From Acidiferrum sp963764675 (GTDB lineage Bacteria; Acidobacteriota; Terriglobia; Acidiferrales; UBA7541): 64,000 bases of DNA. The notes below the pieces were generated by a model. It had not been told where the DNA came from. It worked only from the letters and a program-made list of their open reading frames with translations, and did not search any database. Below, one piece after another: positions 34,949 to 42,706 of this stretch. The DNA lies in NCBI GenBank assembly GCA_963764675.1, contig CAVXTQ010000005.1, forward strand, positions 558,001 through 622,000. The letters are read 5' to 3'. Every line of letters begins with the position of its first letter. Position 1 is the first letter of the stretch. The position numbers and the translations under genes are program-made.

Positions 34949-36853
34949 CTATTTCAACACCGGCAGTACGATGGCCGAGGCGTTTTGTTTGGAGTGGTAG
35001 ATGCGCTCGGTGGCTTTCTGGAAGTCCGCTTCCGTTGCGTCCGGGATGTTGATGAACTTTTGTGGATTGCGATCGGTCAGTGGGAACCAGGTGCTTTGGA
35101 TCTGCACCATGATGCGGTGTCCGCGGCGGAAGGTGTGGTTAATGTCGGGCAAAGCGAAATCCAGAGCTGTCGGTTGCCCGGGAACGAACGGCTCGGGCTT
35201 CTCGAAGCTGTTGCGGAATTTCCCGCGGAAGGGCTCGCCGCGCACCAATTGTTGGTAGCCGCCCATTTCCACATCACGTGGATTCGGATCCGGATTGGGA
35301 TAGTTCATCGGATAGACGTCGATGATCTTCACGTCGAAGTCGGAGTCCGTTCCGGAGGTCGAGACCCACAAGCGCGGCGACACGGGACCGGCGACCGTAA
35401 TGTCCTCATCGAGCGGCTGCGTTTGGTAGACCAGGACGTCGGGGCGCTTCCCGGCAAAACGCTGGTCGGCATCCATGTACACCTGCGGTATGTCCGTGGC
35501 GGGCATATCGACGAATGGGATCGGGTGATTTGGGTCGCTGACATATTCATCGAACCCGATCCGCGTGTCGCCGGGCGGATCGAAGGAGAGCTGCCCGCCA
35601 TCGTGCAGGTACAGCGTTCGCGGTTCGGCGTTTTTGGGCGGCCAGGCAGGGTATTTGCGCCAGACGTTGGTTCCGGTCTCGAACATGTACGCCGTCGGAA
35701 GCTTAGCGTCTTCGGCATCCTTCAAATATTGGCGAAAGAACGGCAGCAGGATGCGATCGTTGTAAAAGTCCGAATTCTTCGCCGCGAAGCTGACGTCACC
35801 CAGATGATCGCCATCGGTGCCGGCCCATCCGCCGTGCACCCAAGGTCCATACACGAGTTTGCTGGATGTGCCGGGATTGTTTTCGGCTACGGCGCGAAAA
35901 ATCTTGCGCGGACCGACTAGGTCTTCGGCGTCGAACCATCCGCCCACCGTCAGCACCGCGCAATGCACATTCTTCATGTGCGCCGAGATGTTGCGGGCCT
36001 TCCAGAAATCGTCGTAGTTCGGATGAATGACCTGGTCATCCCAGTAGCTGACTTTGTCCTTCAGGAGCTTTCTCGCGTTGGAGAGCGGACCCATGTGCAG
36101 GAAGTAGTCGTAGCCGTCGGTGGTGCCGTAGTCGAAGCGCGGAAAAACGGCCGGAGGCGGCGCAATTTCCGCGCGCGGTTTGAAGAAAGTACAAAAGCCG
36201 AAATTGGCTTCGAGCATGTAGGCGCCGTTGTGATAGGCGTCGTCGCCCATATAGAGGTCCGTGACAGGAGCTTGCGGCGAAGCCGCCTTCAGCGCCGGAT
36301 GCGAATCGATAATGCCTGCGGCGGCATAAAATCCCGGATACGAAATGCCCCAGATGCCGGCCTTGCCGTTGTTGTTCGCAACGTGATGCAGGAGCCATTC
36401 GATAGTGTCGTAGGTGTCCGTGCTTTCGTCGACGTCGGTGGCCGACGACTTAACGTCTTTGTGCGGTGTCATCTCCATGAAGGTGCCTTCGGACAGAAAG
36501 CGGCCGCGGGTATCTTGCTCGACGAAGATGAATCCATCGCGGACAAAACTGAGCGCCGGGCCCAGACGCCGCGGATACTGATCCGCGCCATAGGGAGCCA
36601 CGCTGTACGGCGTGCGAACGATCAGGAAGGGGTAGACCTGCGAAGTATCCTTTGGAACGTAGACGGCTGTGAATAGCTTCACGCCATCGCGCATGGGAAT
36701 GCGAAATTCGTGTTTTGTATAGTGCTCCCGGATTTCCGCTTCGGCGCTCGGTCTTCCTTGCGCGCCCATCGGTTCCAACGGCGCAAAGCGCAGGGCAGCA
36801 ACAACCGCCGCAAGGCAGAAAACACTCGTGATAAAACGGATCAGGCGATGCAT
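34949..36853 (-). CDS. CocE/NonD (S15-type) alpha/beta hydrolase, probable separate start
   Basis: From ATG 36853 the 634-residue protein begins MHRLIRFITSVFCLAAVVAALR (signal or anchor), followed by an S15 (X-Pro dipeptidyl-peptidase/CocE) hydrolase. Ser171 is in WGISYPGFYA, and conserved elements are YGPWVHGGW, EGTFMEMTP and a jelly-roll C-terminal domain (VSPRLWVSTSGTDSDFDVKI). Family members hydrolyse esters, amides or acyl-amino-acid derivatives. It probably acts outside the cytoplasm. An AAGGA box is well placed upstream, so I think it can be made independently of the upstream LssY_C half. Confidence 0.7.
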   Translation of the reverse strand: MHRLIRFITSVFCLAAVVAALRFAPLEPMGAQGRPSAEAEIREHYTKHEFRIPMRDGVKLFTAVYVPKDTSQVYPFLIVRTPYSVAPYGADQYPRRLGPALSFVRDGFIFVEQDTRGRFLSEGTFMEMTPHKDVKSSATDVDESTDTYDTIEWLLHHVANNNGKAGIWGISYPGFYAAAGIIDSHPALKAASPQAPVTDLYMGDDAYHNGAYMLEANFGFCTFFKPRAEIAPPPAVFPRFDYGTTDGYDYFLHMGPLSNARKLLKDKVSYWDDQVIHPNYDDFWKARNISAHMKNVHCAVLTVGGWFDAEDLVGPRKIFRAVAENNPGTSSKLVYGPWVHGGWAGTDGDHLGDVSFAAKNSDFYNDRILLPFFRQYLKDAEDAKLPTAYMFETGTNVWRKYPAWPPKNAEPRTLYLHDGGQLSFDPPGDTRIGFDEYVSDPNHPIPFVDMPATDIPQVYMDADQRFAGKRPDVLVYQTQPLDEDITVAGPVSPRLWVSTSGTDSDFDVKIIDVYPMNYPNPDPNPRDVEMGGYQQLVRGEPFRGKFRNSFEKPEPFVPGQPTALDFALPDINHTFRRGHRIMVQIQSTWFPLTDRNPQKFINIPDATEADFQKATERIYHSKQNASAIVLPVLK

Positions 36854-38170
36854 TGGGAGAGTTCCTTGGTGGATTTGTGGCGTACGCAAGCGGCCTAAAC
36901 GATACGTTTCCGCTGAACGAGGTGTCAACGAATAATCAGAGCCGCGCGCTCTTAGTGATTCCCCGGTCGATCCCGCAGAAAGATTTTTTGCGTCGTCGCT
37001 TAGTTTCATGATGACCACGTGGCCGTCGGAATGAAAGGTGCCACCGGTTGCGGTCTTGGCTTCCTTCATCGGATTGTCGGGCAAGTAGTGCTCGACTTCG
37101 GCGACCAGGCCCGTCGAGGTCAGCGTTTTCTCAACGTAGGTGCGCTCCAGATCGATATCGGGATCGATCTTGTGCGTCAGGCCGTTATTGCGCTGATCTT
37201 TCTCAAAGCCGATGTCGTGCGTCGCCGCGCCGACCCACACGGTCTGCCCGCCCGCTTGAAAGGGTGCCTTCCAGATGCGCAGGTGGTTGCGCGAGGCCAC
37301 CACTTGAATAGGCTCGGCGTGCGCCCAACCGTAATCTTGAGGCCGCCCGAACAAGTACAACTGGCTCATCGGCATTGTCAAATACGATTCCTTGGACATG
37401 CTTTGCAGGAAACCGTGCAGGAACGTCTCTTTCACGTCGGCGTCGACCTTCACCCATCCGGCGGTGGTGAACACTTTCTGCATCGCAGCTTCCGAGCCGA
37501 TCACCAGAAAGTTGACCATGTCCCCGGGATCACCTGCTTTGTCGCCGATGCGGCGGGGAATCCTAGAGAAAAGGGAGGCGTCAACTCCCGGCATGCGATC
37601 CACTTGCTTGACGGCCAGGAAGCCGGAGTCTGGGGCGTAGATTTCGATGCGCACGGTGTATGTGCCGTCGCCGGTATCGATGCTCATCTGGTTGATGCCG
37701 AGCGAGAGCGAGCCACCTGAATAGGAAATCACGTTGCAATGCGCACCGATCAGGAACGGTTGGGCCACGGTTGCGTCTCCGACGCGGCCGATCAGCGCGC
37801 CGCGGCCCGCGGCGTTGTAGGGAAGAATCCGGATCAAGTCCTTGAAGCCGCGCGTCAGGCCTTCGGGACCCGCGTCGTCTGGTGTGTCCGAGTAGTGCAT
37901 CTTGCCCGTAACGGTTGCGACGACGTGCTCGCCGGGCAGTACGCTGATGCCCGTATCCATCCAAAGCTGATCACCCGTGAGTTGAACTTCTTGCGAGAGC
38001 CGCCGTTTACCCATCGGCGTGGGCGCCGCCGCTGGGGCAGTGGTTTGCGCCGCCGCCGACTGCGGTATTAGATCCTGGCGAACCAACTGGGCGGAAACGC
38101 GCGTAGGCAAAACACCGGCAGCGATCACGCACGCTGCCAAAAACGTATTTGTTTTCCAACCGTTACGCAT
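34949..38170 (-). CDS. Fused ORF: LssY_C-domain protein joined in frame to a CocE/NonD-type hydrolase
   Basis: The 1073-codon frame has two protein-like halves. The first (1-439) has a signal peptide (FLAACVIAAGVLPTRVSAQ), a beta-sandwich (residues 58-180) and an LssY_C-like domain with VIGSEAAMQKVFTTAGWVK and MSQLYLFGRPQDYGW. The second begins at ATG 36853 with its own signal-like helix and an AAGGA ribosome binding site 9 bases upstream. No stop separates them, and the joint region (residues 395-439) looks non-coding. Either a stop was lost or the two genes use one frame. Cleavage at the second signal peptide could restore separate proteins. Confidence 0.7.
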   Translation of the reverse strand: MRNGWKTNTFLAACVIAAGVLPTRVSAQLVRQDLIPQSAAAQTTAPAAAPTPMGKRRLSQEVQLTGDQLWMDTGISVLPGEHVVATVTGKMHYSDTPDDAGPEGLTRGFKDLIRILPYNAAGRGALIGRVGDATVAQPFLIGAHCNVISYSGGSLSLGINQMSIDTGDGTYTVRIEIYAPDSGFLAVKQVDRMPGVDASLFSRIPRRIGDKAGDPGDMVNFLVIGSEAAMQKVFTTAGWVKVDADVKETFLHGFLQSMSKESYLTMPMSQLYLFGRPQDYGWAHAEPIQVVASRNHLRIWKAPFQAGGQTVWVGAATHDIGFEKDQRNNGLTHKIDPDIDLERTYVEKTLTSTGLVAEVEHYLPDNPMKEAKTATGGTFHSDGHVVIMKLSDDAKNLSAGSTGESLRARGSDYSLTPRSAETYRLGRLRTPQIHQGTLPMHRLIRFITSVFCLAAVVAALRFAPLEPMGAQGRPSAEAEIREHYTKHEFRIPMRDGVKLFTAVYVPKDTSQVYPFLIVRTPYSVAPYGADQYPRRLGPALSFVRDGFIFVEQDTRGRFLSEGTFMEMTPHKDVKSSATDVDESTDTYDTIEWLLHHVANNNGKAGIWGISYPGFYAAAGIIDSHPALKAASPQAPVTDLYMGDDAYHNGAYMLEANFGFCTFFKPRAEIAPPPAVFPRFDYGTTDGYDYFLHMGPLSNARKLLKDKVSYWDDQVIHPNYDDFWKARNISAHMKNVHCAVLTVGGWFDAEDLVGPRKIFRAVAENNPGTSSKLVYGPWVHGGWAGTDGDHLGDVSFAAKNSDFYNDRILLPFFRQYLKDAEDAKLPTAYMFETGTNVWRKYPAWPPKNAEPRTLYLHDGGQLSFDPPGDTRIGFDEYVSDPNHPIPFVDMPATDIPQVYMDADQRFAGKRPDVLVYQTQPLDEDITVAGPVSPRLWVSTSGTDSDFDVKIIDVYPMNYPNPDPNPRDVEMGGYQQLVRGEPFRGKFRNSFEKPEPFVPGQPTALDFALPDINHTFRRGHRIMVQIQSTWFPLTDRNPQKFINIPDATEADFQKATERIYHSKQNASAIVLPVLK

Positions 38171-38289
38171 GGGCGTGAACCATCCTTGCAGGGCACAGAC
38201 GCATCTTCCCTGTTAGCAGATGCGTTGGGGAGACACAAGTGTTGGCTGGGCCGGCGAGCGTGACTCCGTCGCAAAGCTCGGGCGATTCC

Positions 38290-38319
38290 TTGACGAATTG
38301 CTGGGTCGCCTTGTATGTT
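38290..38319 (+). promoter_or_regulatory. Possible promoter of the secreted TPR protein gene
   Basis: TTGACG (38290-38295), an 18-base spacer and TATGTT (38314-38319) lie in the gap between the divergent hydrolase and TPR-protein genes. This is a plausible sigma-70 element about 90 bases upstream of the start at 38410. It is only by eye. Confidence 0.3.
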
Positions 38320-38409
38320 GGCAAGAAGGCGCGGCGATGCGGTGCAATCGTGAACTCGTCGCCGGCTGAGTAGGATGAACGGATTCAGACGCTTCCGGTC
38401 CCAGCAGGA

Positions 38410-40080
38410 ATGCCGGCAAATACCATGAGCAGATTTCTTCGGCAGATAGGGTTGGTGGTGTGGTGCGCTGGGGTGATGCTGCCGCAGCCTGCCCGCGCCC
38501 AGGCGCAGACGCCAGCGCAGCCCCCCGCACAGACTCCGGCGCAGGCACCCGCGGCGACGCCTGCTCCGACGGCCCCGACCCACTACGGCTTGCGAGATGC
38601 GCCGATCACTACAGTTACCGTGGACGGCAGCGAAGTGATGTTTACAACGATGTGCGCGCTGCTGGCGGCAGGATTCGAGGCCAATGTCAGCGCTGAGAAT
38701 TGGAAGCCGGTACGCGCGCAGCTTCGCGACCGCATGCAGCACCAGCAAGGCCCGGCCGTAGACGCGTTGCGCGAGTTTTACACCAAGCACGAGTTGGCCG
38801 ACAACAGCGCCATGCTGTCGCAATACGTCTGGTTCGGACTCGTCTCCGGCCCGGCGCCGAAGTTCATCCCAACGGTCCGCCGCGATGAGCTGCCGCCGGA
38901 AGTCATTTCTCTTGAGGGTTTCAGCGAAATCCTTTCTGCGTATTACCAGGAACAGGGGATCGGCAGGATCTGGAGGCAGATGCAGCCGGTTTACAACCGC
39001 GAGATTGACGAACTGCATGACTCGGTTTCGCAAATCATCTTCGTCGCCACGAACTACCTGCGAGAGCTGCAGAACCCGAGCAATCCGCGTACGTTCACCA
39101 TCATCGTGGAACCTCTCGTGGGGCGCATTACCAACGTACGCAATTCCGGCGAGCACTATTCCATCGTCTTGAGCGGCTCCGGCGATGTTCCTACCGACGT
39201 GGTTCGCCATGCGTACCTCCATTTCTTGCTGGATCCTTTGCCGCTGCAGTACCCGCACGTGGTCGCGGTCAAGCGGCAGCTGTTCGACGTCGCCGCACGT
39301 GCGCCAAGGCTCGCTCCCGATCTAAAGGACGATCTCCCCTCGTTTTTCGCGGAGTGCTTGGTGCGCGCCGTGGAACTTAAACTCAAGCGCATGTCACCCG
39401 GTGAGCGCGAGGCGGCGATCGACACCGACGATGCCGATGGGTATATCTTGGTCCGGCCGCTGTTCCGCACACTGGCAGGTTTTGAAGGCTCGGAGCCTTC
39501 GATGAAGCTCTACTTCCCGGAAATGGTTCGAGCCATCGATGCCAATGCGGAAGTGAAGCGCGCGCAGGCGCTGAAGTTTGCGCCATTGGAGGATGCTCCG
39601 AAGACCGCCGACGCCACCGCAGAAGAAAACGTCGCGCGGCAGCGTAAGCCGCATCCCACTACGATCCCCAATGATGCCGAGGCCATCGCGGCCCTCACCG
39701 AAGGCGAGCGCCGCATCGCGGAGAAAAATCCGCGCGCGGCCGAATCTTCGTTCCAGAGAGTGCTGGTGAAGTATCCGGATCAGCCGCGTGCCTGGTATGG
39801 CTTGGGTATGGTGGCCTTGATGGATCACGATGGCGAGCGTGCGAAGGAAGTTTTCGGGCGTTTGACCGCAGGGGAGCACGCGGCGACGCAAGATCCACTG
39901 GTGCTGACGTGGTCGCACATCTATCTGGCGCGCATCTACGAGGACGAAGGCCAGCGGGAGCAAGCGAAGACGGAGTATCACGCGGCGCTGGACGTGACTG
40001 GCGGACCGGAACAGGCCCGGCAGGCCGCGCAGAAAGGCCTGGCAGCTTCGAGCGGGGAAAAACCGTCCGAGCGGCCGTAA
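38410..40080 (+). CDS. Secreted conserved protein with C-terminal TPR
   Basis: The 556-residue protein has a signal peptide (LRQIGLVVWCAGVMLPQPARAQ), a low-complexity Pro/Ala/Gln linker (AQTPAQPPAQTPAQAPAATP) and an unrecognised helical core of about 350 residues that includes VVRHAYLHFLLDPL, a His-rich helix vaguely like a lost metallopeptidase motif. The C-terminus is TPR-like (AESSFQRVLVKYPDQPRAWYGLG). ATG 38410 has AGGA directly before it, which is too close; ATG 38425 is an alternative. It is followed by another TPR gene with rnc and lepB behind. Confidence 0.7.
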   Translation: MPANTMSRFLRQIGLVVWCAGVMLPQPARAQAQTPAQPPAQTPAQAPAATPAPTAPTHYGLRDAPITTVTVDGSEVMFTTMCALLAAGFEANVSAENWKPVRAQLRDRMQHQQGPAVDALREFYTKHELADNSAMLSQYVWFGLVSGPAPKFIPTVRRDELPPEVISLEGFSEILSAYYQEQGIGRIWRQMQPVYNREIDELHDSVSQIIFVATNYLRELQNPSNPRTFTIIVEPLVGRITNVRNSGEHYSIVLSGSGDVPTDVVRHAYLHFLLDPLPLQYPHVVAVKRQLFDVAARAPRLAPDLKDDLPSFFAECLVRAVELKLKRMSPGEREAAIDTDDADGYILVRPLFRTLAGFEGSEPSMKLYFPEMVRAIDANAEVKRAQALKFAPLEDAPKTADATAEENVARQRKPHPTTIPNDAEAIAALTEGERRIAEKNPRAAESSFQRVLVKYPDQPRAWYGLGMVALMDHDGERAKEVFGRLTAGEHAATQDPLVLTWSHIYLARIYEDEGQREQAKTEYHAALDVTGGPEQARQAAQKGLAASSGEKPSERP

Positions 40081-40116
40081 CGGAAGGTCTCAGCTAAATA
40101 CTTAGGAGAGCTAAAG

Positions 40117-41013
40117 ATGAGAGTCACCTTGAATACATCCATGAGCGTGGGAACGCTCGCGGCTTTATTGCTTTGCGGCGGCGGAATCGCAACGGCGCAA
40201 GGCACTCAGAGCACCCAGAATCCGCCGGCTCAGCAACAACAGCAGCCCACTGACAAAGACAAGGGGCAGAATCCGCCTCCGCTGTCGATGGATTCCGCCC
40301 AGCCCCCGGCCCCCTCGCCGGAGGAAGAAGCCGCGTACAAAGCTTTCGAGGCTGCGCCGGCGGTCGACCCTGCCACCGTCACTAAAAAGATCCAACTGAC
40401 CGAGGACTTCTTGCAGAAGTATCCGCAGAGCCGGTATCGCCCGGCGGCCTACCAGGCTCTTGTCTCCGGATACTTCGCGACGCAGCAGGTTCCCAAGCTC
40501 CTGGATGCGGGCGACAAGGAAATCGCGCTAAATCCGAACGATGCGCCGGTACTCGCCGTCGTGGCCCAGACCATCGCGCGCACCTTTGACCCCAAAGCTC
40601 CAGACGCAGTGCAGCAACTGGAGAAGGCGGAGAAGTACTCGAAGCGAGCGATCGAAATCGTCCCCACACTGCCCAAGCCGCCAAACCTAAGTGATGACGC
40701 TTTCCTGATAGCGAAGAGTGACACTCTGGAGCTGGCCCATGGCGGCCTGGGCTTGGTCTACATTCGCGAAACCAAGTACTCGGAAGCGATTCCCGAGCTC
40801 GAGCAGTCGATCAAGGCAAACACGCATCCGCAGCCCGATCCGGTGAACTTCTACCTGCTTGGCATGGCGAACAGCAAGACTTCGCACTACGATGCCGCCG
40901 TCAACGCGTTTACGAAATGCGCGGCCATTCAGAGCAGCCTGCAGCCGACATGCAAGGCCGGCGCCGAAGAAGCCAAGAAGGCCGGCGCGACGCAGCTCAG
41001 CGCCCCGAACTGA
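40117..41013 (+). CDS. Secreted TPR-repeat protein
   Basis: The 298-residue product has a signal peptide (MSVGTLAALLLCGGGIATAQ), a Gln/Pro-rich linker and TPR repeats (ELAHGGLGLVYIRETKYSEA, VNFYLLGMANSKTSHYDAAV). It has an AGGAG box 11 bases before the ATG and lies 36 bases after the preceding gene, so the two are one transcript. TPR proteins of this kind are common in acidobacterial periplasms; the partner is unknown. Confidence 0.75.
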   Translation: MRVTLNTSMSVGTLAALLLCGGGIATAQGTQSTQNPPAQQQQQPTDKDKGQNPPPLSMDSAQPPAPSPEEEAAYKAFEAAPAVDPATVTKKIQLTEDFLQKYPQSRYRPAAYQALVSGYFATQQVPKLLDAGDKEIALNPNDAPVLAVVAQTIARTFDPKAPDAVQQLEKAEKYSKRAIEIVPTLPKPPNLSDDAFLIAKSDTLELAHGGLGLVYIRETKYSEAIPELEQSIKANTHPQPDPVNFYLLGMANSKTSHYDAAVNAFTKCAAIQSSLQPTCKAGAEEAKKAGATQLSAPN

Positions 41014-41015
41014 GC

Positions 41016-41783
41016 ATGGCCGGTTCGGCCGGAATCGTCCCAACCATGACCAGTACCAGGGAGCAGCTCGAAGCGCGCCTAGGCTACCAATTTACGAGGC
41101 CGGAGCTCTTCGAACGCGCCCTTACGCACAGCTCTGCTATTCCGGAGCTGCGCGCCGGCCATGCCGCCGAGGCATCTGCCGGTCCGCTTCCGCACGACAA
41201 CGAGCAGCTCGAGTTCCTGGGCGACGCCGTCCTGGATATGCTCGCGAGCGAGTATCTGCTCTCCACTTTTCCCGAATGGAGCGAAGGCCAGCTCTCCAAG
41301 AGCCGGGCGCGCCTGGTGAACGCGCGTTCACTGGAGAAGGCAGCGCGTCAGCTGCGTCTCGGCGAACATTTCCGCCTCGGCCGCGGTGAGGAAAAGACCG
41401 GGGGCCGGGATAAGCCTGCGCTTTTGGCCGATGCGTTCGAGGCGGTTATCGCGGCGGTCTACCTGGATGGCGGCCTGGCCGCGGCGCGAGGAGTGCTCCG
41501 CCGCGTGCTGTTCGAGCAGGCGCTGGAAGAGCGCGGAGAGCGCATCTCGGAGTCGGATCGCAAGTCCGCGCTGCAGGAATTTCTGCAGGGCCGCGGGCAG
41601 CCACCAGCGGAATACCGGCTTGCGGGAGAAAGCGGTCCCGATCACCAGAAGAAATTCCAGATCGAGGTGTGGGTCAACGGCGCGTGCCTAGCCAGCGGGG
41701 AAGGCAGCACCAAGAAAGAAGCTGAGCAGCGGGCGGCGCGTAGCGCCCTCGAGCGGCTGGAGCAAGCCGCCGCGACGGACTAA
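41016..41783 (+). CDS. rnc: Ribonuclease III
   Basis: The 255-residue enzyme cleaves double-stranded RNA during rRNA and mRNA processing. Its catalytic signature NEQLEFLGDAVLDMLASEYL is near 65-85, with a second acidic site in ADAFEAVIAAVYLDGG. The C-terminal 75 residues form a dsRNA-binding domain (ALQEFLQGRGQPPAEYRLA, then STKKEAEQRAARSALERLE). The ATG at 41016 lies 2 bases after the previous stop; ATG 41046 (MTSTREQLEARLGY) would give the usual short N-terminus and is a serious alternative. Its 3' end is 6 bases before lepB. Confidence 0.93.
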   Translation: MAGSAGIVPTMTSTREQLEARLGYQFTRPELFERALTHSSAIPELRAGHAAEASAGPLPHDNEQLEFLGDAVLDMLASEYLLSTFPEWSEGQLSKSRARLVNARSLEKAARQLRLGEHFRLGRGEEKTGGRDKPALLADAFEAVIAAVYLDGGLAAARGVLRRVLFEQALEERGERISESDRKSALQEFLQGRGQPPAEYRLAGESGPDHQKKFQIEVWVNGACLASGEGSTKKEAEQRAARSALERLEQAAATD

Positions 41784-41789
41784 TCGAGA

Positions 41790-42602
41790 ATGACCGAAGA
41801 CATCACCATCCAAGAACCTGTCGTGCAAGCTCAGGAGCCCGCGAAGCCGCAGGAACACCACGGCGACGACACCACGCTCTCGGAGTATTTCGAGTCGTTG
41901 CTGGTCACCGTAATCCTGGCTCTTTTCGCCACCACCTTTGTCTTGCAGGCCTTCAAGATTCCTTCGCCTTCGATGGAAAGTACGCTGCTCGTCGGTGACC
42001 ATCTGCTGGTCAACAAATTCATTTTCGGGGGACGCGGCGCATGGTACGAAAAAATTCTCCCGTACCGCCCACTCGAGCGCGGCGACATCATCGTCTTCAA
42101 GTATCCCTATCAGGACCACACCCATTACGTGAAGCGGGTAATCGGGCTGCCCGGCGACCACCTGAAACTTGTCGATCAGCGCGTCTTCGTGAACGGGAAA
42201 CTGTTGAATGAGCCGTACGTGGTGCATGACCCCTCGGCACCCTACGATCCGCTGAATTATGCGTTTCCTCCGGTGGGGAGCCAGCTTTACTCCTCACCCG
42301 TCGTGCCGGAGTGGGCTCGCGAGATCAAGAAGCATACTCAGGGTGACGAGATCGTAGTTCCTCCGGACCATTATTTTGCGATGGGCGACAATCGCGATCA
42401 CAGCTCCGACAGCCGGTACTGGGGATTCGTCGATCGCGATGCCGTAATGGGTCGCCCGTTTTTGATCTACTGGTCCGTCGAAGCCAGCAGCGCCGACTAT
42501 AGCCCCAACACGTTCTGGCAGCGTTTGAGTGGAATCTTTGACACCCTTCTGCACCTGCCGACGCGAACACGCTGGAGCCGCATGCTCCGCACGGTGCACT
42601 GA
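41790..42602 (+). CDS. lepB: Signal peptidase I
   Basis: The membrane serine protease removes signal peptides of exported proteins. A short cytoplasmic tail precedes one membrane helix (LLVTVILALFATTFVLQAF), then catalytic Ser61 in IPSPSMESTLLVGD and Lys115 in HYVKRVIGLPGD, and the conserved GDNRDHSSDSRYWGFV box. At 270 residues it is full length. It begins 6 bases after rnc, forming an rnc-lepB pair. Confidence 0.94.
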   Translation: MTEDITIQEPVVQAQEPAKPQEHHGDDTTLSEYFESLLVTVILALFATTFVLQAFKIPSPSMESTLLVGDHLLVNKFIFGGRGAWYEKILPYRPLERGDIIVFKYPYQDHTHYVKRVIGLPGDHLKLVDQRVFVNGKLLNEPYVVHDPSAPYDPLNYAFPPVGSQLYSSPVVPEWAREIKKHTQGDEIVVPPDHYFAMGDNRDHSSDSRYWGFVDRDAVMGRPFLIYWSVEASSADYSPNTFWQRLSGIFDTLLHLPTRTRWSRMLRTVH

Positions 42603-42706
42603 AGATTTCGAAGAAGCTAGCGAGCGAAACAATCTAAGAAGAAGCGGCTGGGAATTTCTCCACCGTCTTTCCATTTGTTGAGCACTCTGCGAAACTTCCC
42701 AATGAC

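Noticed and set aside
38125..39258. A 377-codon minus-strand frame across the start of the secreted TPR protein
   Set aside because: It overlaps a strong plus-strand gene with a signal peptide and has no domain or start context.
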